Position numbers and translations under genes: made by a program. From Ophioderma brevispina (Eukaryota > Echinodermata > Ophiuroidea > Amphilepidida > Ophiodermatidae): a DNA stretch of 64,000 nucleotides. Position 1 is the stretch's first letter. Each line of letters opens with the position of its first letter. Location: NCBI GenBank assembly GCA_023653785.1, contig JAMKCH010012594.1, forward strand, positions 58,027-122,026. The letters are read 5' to 3'. This document shows positions 43,301-49,300 of this stretch, piece by piece. Under the pieces are notes generated by a model that was not told the origin of the DNA, did no database searches, and worked only from the letters and a program-made list of their open reading frames with translations.

Positions 43301-46300
43301 TGGAGTAGGCCAGCCTTGAGATCCAGAGATGTTGCCACAATGTTTGATTGGGCAACGAGACATGGCCAACGTCCCCATCCGCAATTATTTCGGTTGATGA
43401 AGACTTGATCTGCTTCAAATTGAGTATCGGGCCGCCCATCGCCCGTCTTGTTGTGAGCTAGAAGAGCTCCGACCAACAGCCCCCCCTCACTCGAGAATCG
43501 AGGGGGATCGGGACGATTGCCTGCCTTGGTCGAAGGCCATATCCTCTTTTGAAAGCAGGACTGACCTTCTCCGGATCTACGGGGGAGCCGCGTGACCTTC
43601 CTGCCAGAGTTACGGGTGGAGGAGCCGTGAACTCCAGACGGTACCCGTCGGAGACTACACTCCTCACCCACCACCGCCGACGTTTCCTCGCCAGCGATGC
43701 TGGTATTTGATTAAGCGCGCCGCCACGCGGGGGTAACCCCCCGGGGGAAGTTCCGTGGGCAAAGGCCTGGAACACGGCCCGCCCTCCCGTCACACGCCAG
43801 CTCCTTGCGAGAACGCTGGAAGCCTGCTCTCCCTTGCCACGCTTCCCCGCTTGCCCCCAGACCCGTCCCGCGGATGCGCCTTCGTGACAGCGGAGCGGCG
43901 GCAGCGGAGTTGTCGGCGTGGCCAGAACAAAGATGGCTTGGCTGCCTTCCTCTTAAAGACCGCTTCTTCTTTTCTTCTTCGGTCGGCCGCCTTGCCCTTC
44001 CCCTGCACTCTTTGGCGACACCAGCCTCAAGTGTCTTCTCGTTCGCGATCAGAGTCGCAACCAGCTCAATGGCAGATTTCAACTCCGACCCGACCAAAGA
44101 GACCCCGACAGGAACCCTTTTTAGGCCTGTCGGCCAGCTGCGGAAAGGCGGCCGCCAGAATGAGCTAGGACATTCTGACGCCGCAGCACCAAGGTGCGCG
44201 ATGCAAGTGCCATGGTCACATCTAACGACCGCGACACCAAGCCCACGGCGAGAGACACCCGAGCGAAGTCGGGTGACTCCCGGCCCAACCGCTGCATGTC
44301 CCAGATGTTTGAGGAGGGTCAGCTGAAAAGCCGAGCATCGCATGAGTGACCGAAGTCGCCCATCGATGTCCGGCCCCAGCTCAACCTCCCAGAACCACGA
44401 GAAGGCAGAGAGGCTGGACCGCCCCCCCCGAAGGGAGACGTCGCGGACCCCCGTTCGAGGTTTGGCACGGCGAAGAGTTTCACGTAGTCCTCCGAGCTCG
44501 ATGGACCCGATCAACTCTCCACTCACGCCTGGACCATGCCTTATTCCGGGTCGGACAAGGTAATGGTCCACCTCTCCCGAAAGTTCTGAGGCAGAGCCAT
44601 CGCCACCTTAGCAATTCTCGGCCGAGCACACCCAAAAACAATTGGGTCGCTTTCAGGCACTAACCGTCTGCTCAGCATGATAGATCGAAGGCCATAAATA
44701 CCTCCGAAAGACTCATACACCTGACGGGCTCAACTCCAGCAAACCCATCCCCTTGGCATCCGACAGCGAAGCAAACCCTTCTTCACCATCTCTTCCATGG
44801 GGATGGACTTTGCCGCCTCCGCACCCGAACCCGGCTCCTCGGACCCATCATCGCCGGAGGCGGACGAACGGAGGATCCGATCCTCGTTGCCTGAGGTACC
44901 GCCACGAGCAGGCCACCACGGGAAGGGGGAACGGGAGGAGGACAGGGTGCTGGCTGCAACAACTGGAACTGACCGCGACATGTCAGGCTGCTGATCCTTT
45001 CGTCACACCCACCGCAGCTGTGTCGTCGGGAACGCAATCCCGGGGTACCCTGGCGCCACTCCCGCGTAGCCAGCCAGGAAAAACCATATGCCCGGGCCAT
45101 GCCGAAAGCATTGCGGGGATACGCCTGGGGTGCAACACCCCTACGTACCCCGGGTTGGGCGGGTTAAACCCAAAGCCTGGTGGAGGCTGAGGCTGAACCC
45201 CGTAGCCATGGCCCGCACCCCCATCCAACCCTGTGAAGACTGCGGCCCGTACCGCATCCTGCCCTAGATTGGACCCCGGATACAAGCCCTGACCCACAGT
45301 ATCACTTCCTTCCCCCCCCCTTGTTGCCAACCCAGTTTGGCAACCCACGGGGGACCTCAGCAAGCGAAGGCTGCTGCACCGCGGCACCGAGCCAATCTCC
45401 CCCGGACCACACCCGCAGGTTGAGACCCCACCCCAGTGGCCGGGATCCCTACCCCAGGCCGGGTCGAAGTCCCGGCAGTAGGCGCCCAGCCAGCCTGGGT
45501 GACCACGGGCCCGCGACGCGGAGGACAGCGTGTACCGCACCGTCGTCAGTCCCGGTACCAATCCCGCAGGCAATGGGCGCGAACGCCCCCGCCTGCGCCG
45601 ACCCGGAGCCCATCCCCAAAGCAGAAGGCAGCAATTGCTCCCCCGCCGCAGGGAAAGCCCCGAACCCAACATGGGAAGGACCCAAAAACCGCAGCTCCCG
45701 CAAGGGAGCCGCGGATGCCCGACGCCGGACCAGTGCGCAAGCCCCCACCAGCCCCGGAGGCCGCGTGCGAGCACTGCCTACATCATGCAGGTGCAGTTTG
45801 CCTGCACCCGGAGAGGCATCATCCCCGAAGAGAGCGCCACCTCAGCCTGGCTACACCTCCCTCCCCGCAGGGGGATACTCAGCCGAGCCCGAACTACCTA
45901 CCCCACCCGGTCCCGAGAGAACCTAGCGCGTCTAGGGCAGCGCCTCCCCCGGAGGGGAAGCACCAGCCCCAGCCCGGTTAGCTTCACGCCCGAAGCGAGG
46001 CGTATCCAGGCCTGAAGCCACCTCTATCCCATACGGCTGGACTGAGGCCAGCTCCAAGTGCGCTCCCTCAGCGGGGTTCAGACCGTAGTCGATCCCCATC
46101 AGGAGCGCTGGCAGCCGAAGCCAAGCCGCCGCGGTGGTGTTGGATGCGGCCACCACCGGTGCCGAAGCCCCTGCAGTGCTCGGGGGAGCACCACCAGCCT
46201 CCGCCTTCTCCGACAGAGCGCCGCGCCGTGTTTGCCTGCCTGAGGGATTCCACGAGAGAACTCCGGTCGCCCTGAGTCAAGTCCCTCCAGTGAACCCTCG

Positions 46301-49300
46301 CCGTCGTACACATTAGGACATGGCAGGGGGAGCGCCCTGGTACAAGATCATGAACGGCAGCAAGCCGGGTGGGGATCCCACTCAAAACAAATTGATGCGG
46401 CACCCCCCACGTACAGTGCTTGTCATTGAAAGCGTTGGGCACGCACAGAACGAACACTTCAAGTAACTCAAACAATAATTGTCCTTCTTTCGAATGACTG
46501 AGATTTTACACAAGACACCTTCAAGAGAAGGACAAAATAAAAAAGAATTCAAACAAGCCAAACAAAGAAGAGGATGTTTAACTAGGGTAACGACATGGCT
46601 TCAAGGATGGGACGTGGAGGTGATTAACGTGACTCTAGCCTATAGACGCTGGCACAAAGGGCCGGATGGATCACGAAACTAAATTCTAAGAACGTCCCCT
46701 TACAAGAACTTAAATCGATTTAACTAAAAAGGATAAACTTCTATAGAATTGGGTCTGGACACTCAATCATTAGCTTGTCTGGACACCAAATCTGTAAGGC
46801 ACACAAAAGAAATTTGGAGTTAGTTACTATGACCCTTAACATTAAAGTCTATGAATGACTGCCCAGTCTAAGCAAAAACAACTACCGACGTAATGGAGTT
46901 TTAGTCGAATTATAGTACAAAAACTGGAATAAAAAGCCAAAGCTGTTACAAGGACGGCCTCTCTCCGCCAAGGAGAGCTGTATTAATGCCGTCCGAACAG
47001 TAACAACTAAGAATGTGTACACCACCGAACCAATCAAATTGACTCAAAAGTCGTTTTAATAGTTATCATGGGGAAATTTACCGGGTTCCGAATTGGCCGC
47101 CCAAATCTGGAACCTGCGCTTTAAGCGAATCTGGCCAGAATTCGCCGACGTCGGCAATCCAAATCCTAAAACGGACCAGACATGCAACGGTAAACTTTAG
47201 ATTTTCACCCTAGGCCTGGCCGACACAATTACCCCAAACCTTGTGAATTTCTACTACTCGAATCGGGAGCTAACAGATAATCTCACCGGTCCAGGTAGAA
47301 CCCAAAGGAGAGACTGCATGATGGATCCGCCGGTGACGTCAGTGGTATGACGTCACAGGGATCGCCTGAATATAAATTTGTGTATTTAGTTTTGGGGTTC
47401 ATCTGGTGCACCAAAGATGATGCAACTTGTTCTTACGACATTGGAAACCTAAGGAGATTTCAAATATGAGGGAGTTTACATATGTATCAGCTCAATTACC
47501 TTCAATACTTTCTTGATGTCAAAAACATGGCGGATAAACATATTGGTTGAGTTGCCAACAAGATGTCCATGATACTGACATTGCTAAACCGTGTCAGTCC
47601 ATGAACAACCCAAACTACCCTCTTCTTGTCTACAACCTCTGAAGGAACTGCAGACAAAAGATATGAAACAATGCCACTTCCTCTTGTAGATTTTTCAAAT
47701 GGATTGGTTTTTTAAAGGCTTTTATTAAAAAGTCATGTTCAATATACTACTTTCTATATGACCACAAACAGAAGCCACATGTGTTTTGCCCTTCTAAGAC
47801 GATTTAAGATGCAAAATTTTGGCATTCCCCGTCTTTCAATGTCATCAACGTGTCATAGATACATGAATTAAAGTGTTTGTTGGTACACAGAAAACAAATG
47901 TTAATCCAAACTCTAATATATTTCAATTGTAATCCCTATTGGTTAAAGCGCCGGCACTTTTCCCAAACTTTGAAATTTCGTTTAATTTGCTCTCAACAAT
48001 AGTCTTGGCCATTGGAAGAAAGAGTAACATTTTACACAAAAAATCACATACTCAAAACAGATGGGGATGTTAATAAGAGGTAAGACATCCAGGTCTTGTA
48101 GGAGGCTAACTTGTTTTTATTAACCCTAACACGGCCCGAGAGGCAATGGAGCCAACGAAAACTTTGGTACCGTGGTCGGAATGTTTTCTGTTGCCTCTGG
48201 GCCGTCCAACCAACTATTTTTTTGTCGCGCAAATGACGATCGTCATTGCGCCTCATTGATCTGGGCCGTCTTACGGAAAATGACGCGATGTTTCTCTTTT
48301 GCACCTGGGCCGTCTTCCGGAATGCGCGATGTTTTTTCGTTGCATCTGTGTCGTCTTCCGGGAACATGACGCGATGTTTTTTCGTTTGCAAAGTCTGGGG
48401 CCGGTTATTGGACTGAAATGATGCGATGCTTTTCACTGCACTTCGGACTGTTTGCCCGCGAAGGCGCAATGCTTTGTCATCGGCGGGTGACACTGTTTCA
48501 AATGCCCATAGACTATTTCGATTTCGATGGTGATCGCGCAACCATTAAAATACGATAAGCTATTGTGTTAATTATGCATAACGTATTCATGACGTAAAAC
48601 CTGAGCATACGTAGCCTAATAGCGCCACGCACGACTATATGTGCGTATAGCGCCACTCAGACTGCGGAACATAAGCTACAATTTCATGCAGATCAGTGTG
48701 AGGTACGCATCCATTATTTTATTTATTTATTTATTTATTTATTATCCCTGTTTGTATTGCATTTTCCGCGATGTTTCTCGTTGCATCTGGGACGTCTTTC
48801 GGTAAAATGGCGCGATGTTTTGCGTGCATCTGGCCGTCTTCCGGAAAATGACGCGATGTTTTTCGTTGAATTTGGGCCGTCATTAGCGGGAAATGAGGCG
48901 ATGTTCCTCGTTGATCTGGGCCGTTAGTGACTTACGCTACTTTTCCTGTGCCGGGAAAAACGGCGAGATGCAATGAAAACGCAAAACTTGGCTCTCGTTG
49001 CATCTGGGCCGTTAAAAATAACAATAGCTTGCCTTTCGTTGCACTTTGGGCCGTCGGCCGGCAAACGACCGGTCCGGGTTGGGTTAATTAGCTTATTAAC
49101 AATGTGTTATTACCTGACTATCATAGACTCGTAATCAATGATATTAAAACCAAAACAGGTCACGACCGGTCACAACAGGGTGCAAGCCATGGGGAGCATT
49201 TTCCTGTTTAAACACCATTTCGTTGTCTGCTGAATTATTGTCGACGACGACAGTAATTCTAAAATAGTCTGTTTACAGTAAGGAGCCCCCCCCCCCAATT

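Larger units (their letters stand above)
40013..47478 (-). mobile_element. DIRS-like tyrosine-recombinase retrotransposon, about 7.5 kb
   Basis: A GC-rich block stands out from the AT-rich surroundings. It has inverted terminal repeats, a gag-like region, reverse transcriptase with YLDD, RNase H and a tyrosine recombinase, all on the minus strand. A partial copy of the left end lies at about 40,300-40,420 and matches the internal complementary region DIRS elements use in replication. The order (gag, RT, RNase H, recombinase) and the absence of LTRs, integrase and target-site duplication fit DIRS rather than Gypsy. All frames are interrupted. It sits in MANBA intron 3, in the same orientation as the gene. 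Confidence 0.88.

Noticed and set aside
44983..45774. 263-residue minus-strand frame as a confident gag protein
   Set aside because: It lies in the right place, but no gag motif is seen and the opposite strand is equally open; kept only as a weak call.
45321..46015. Overlapping proline/arginine-rich plus-strand frames
   Set aside because: Several frames are open at once because of GC richness, and the element's coding strand is minus.
48044..48541. 165-residue minus-strand frame as a gene
   Set aside because: It is a translation of the minisatellite units.
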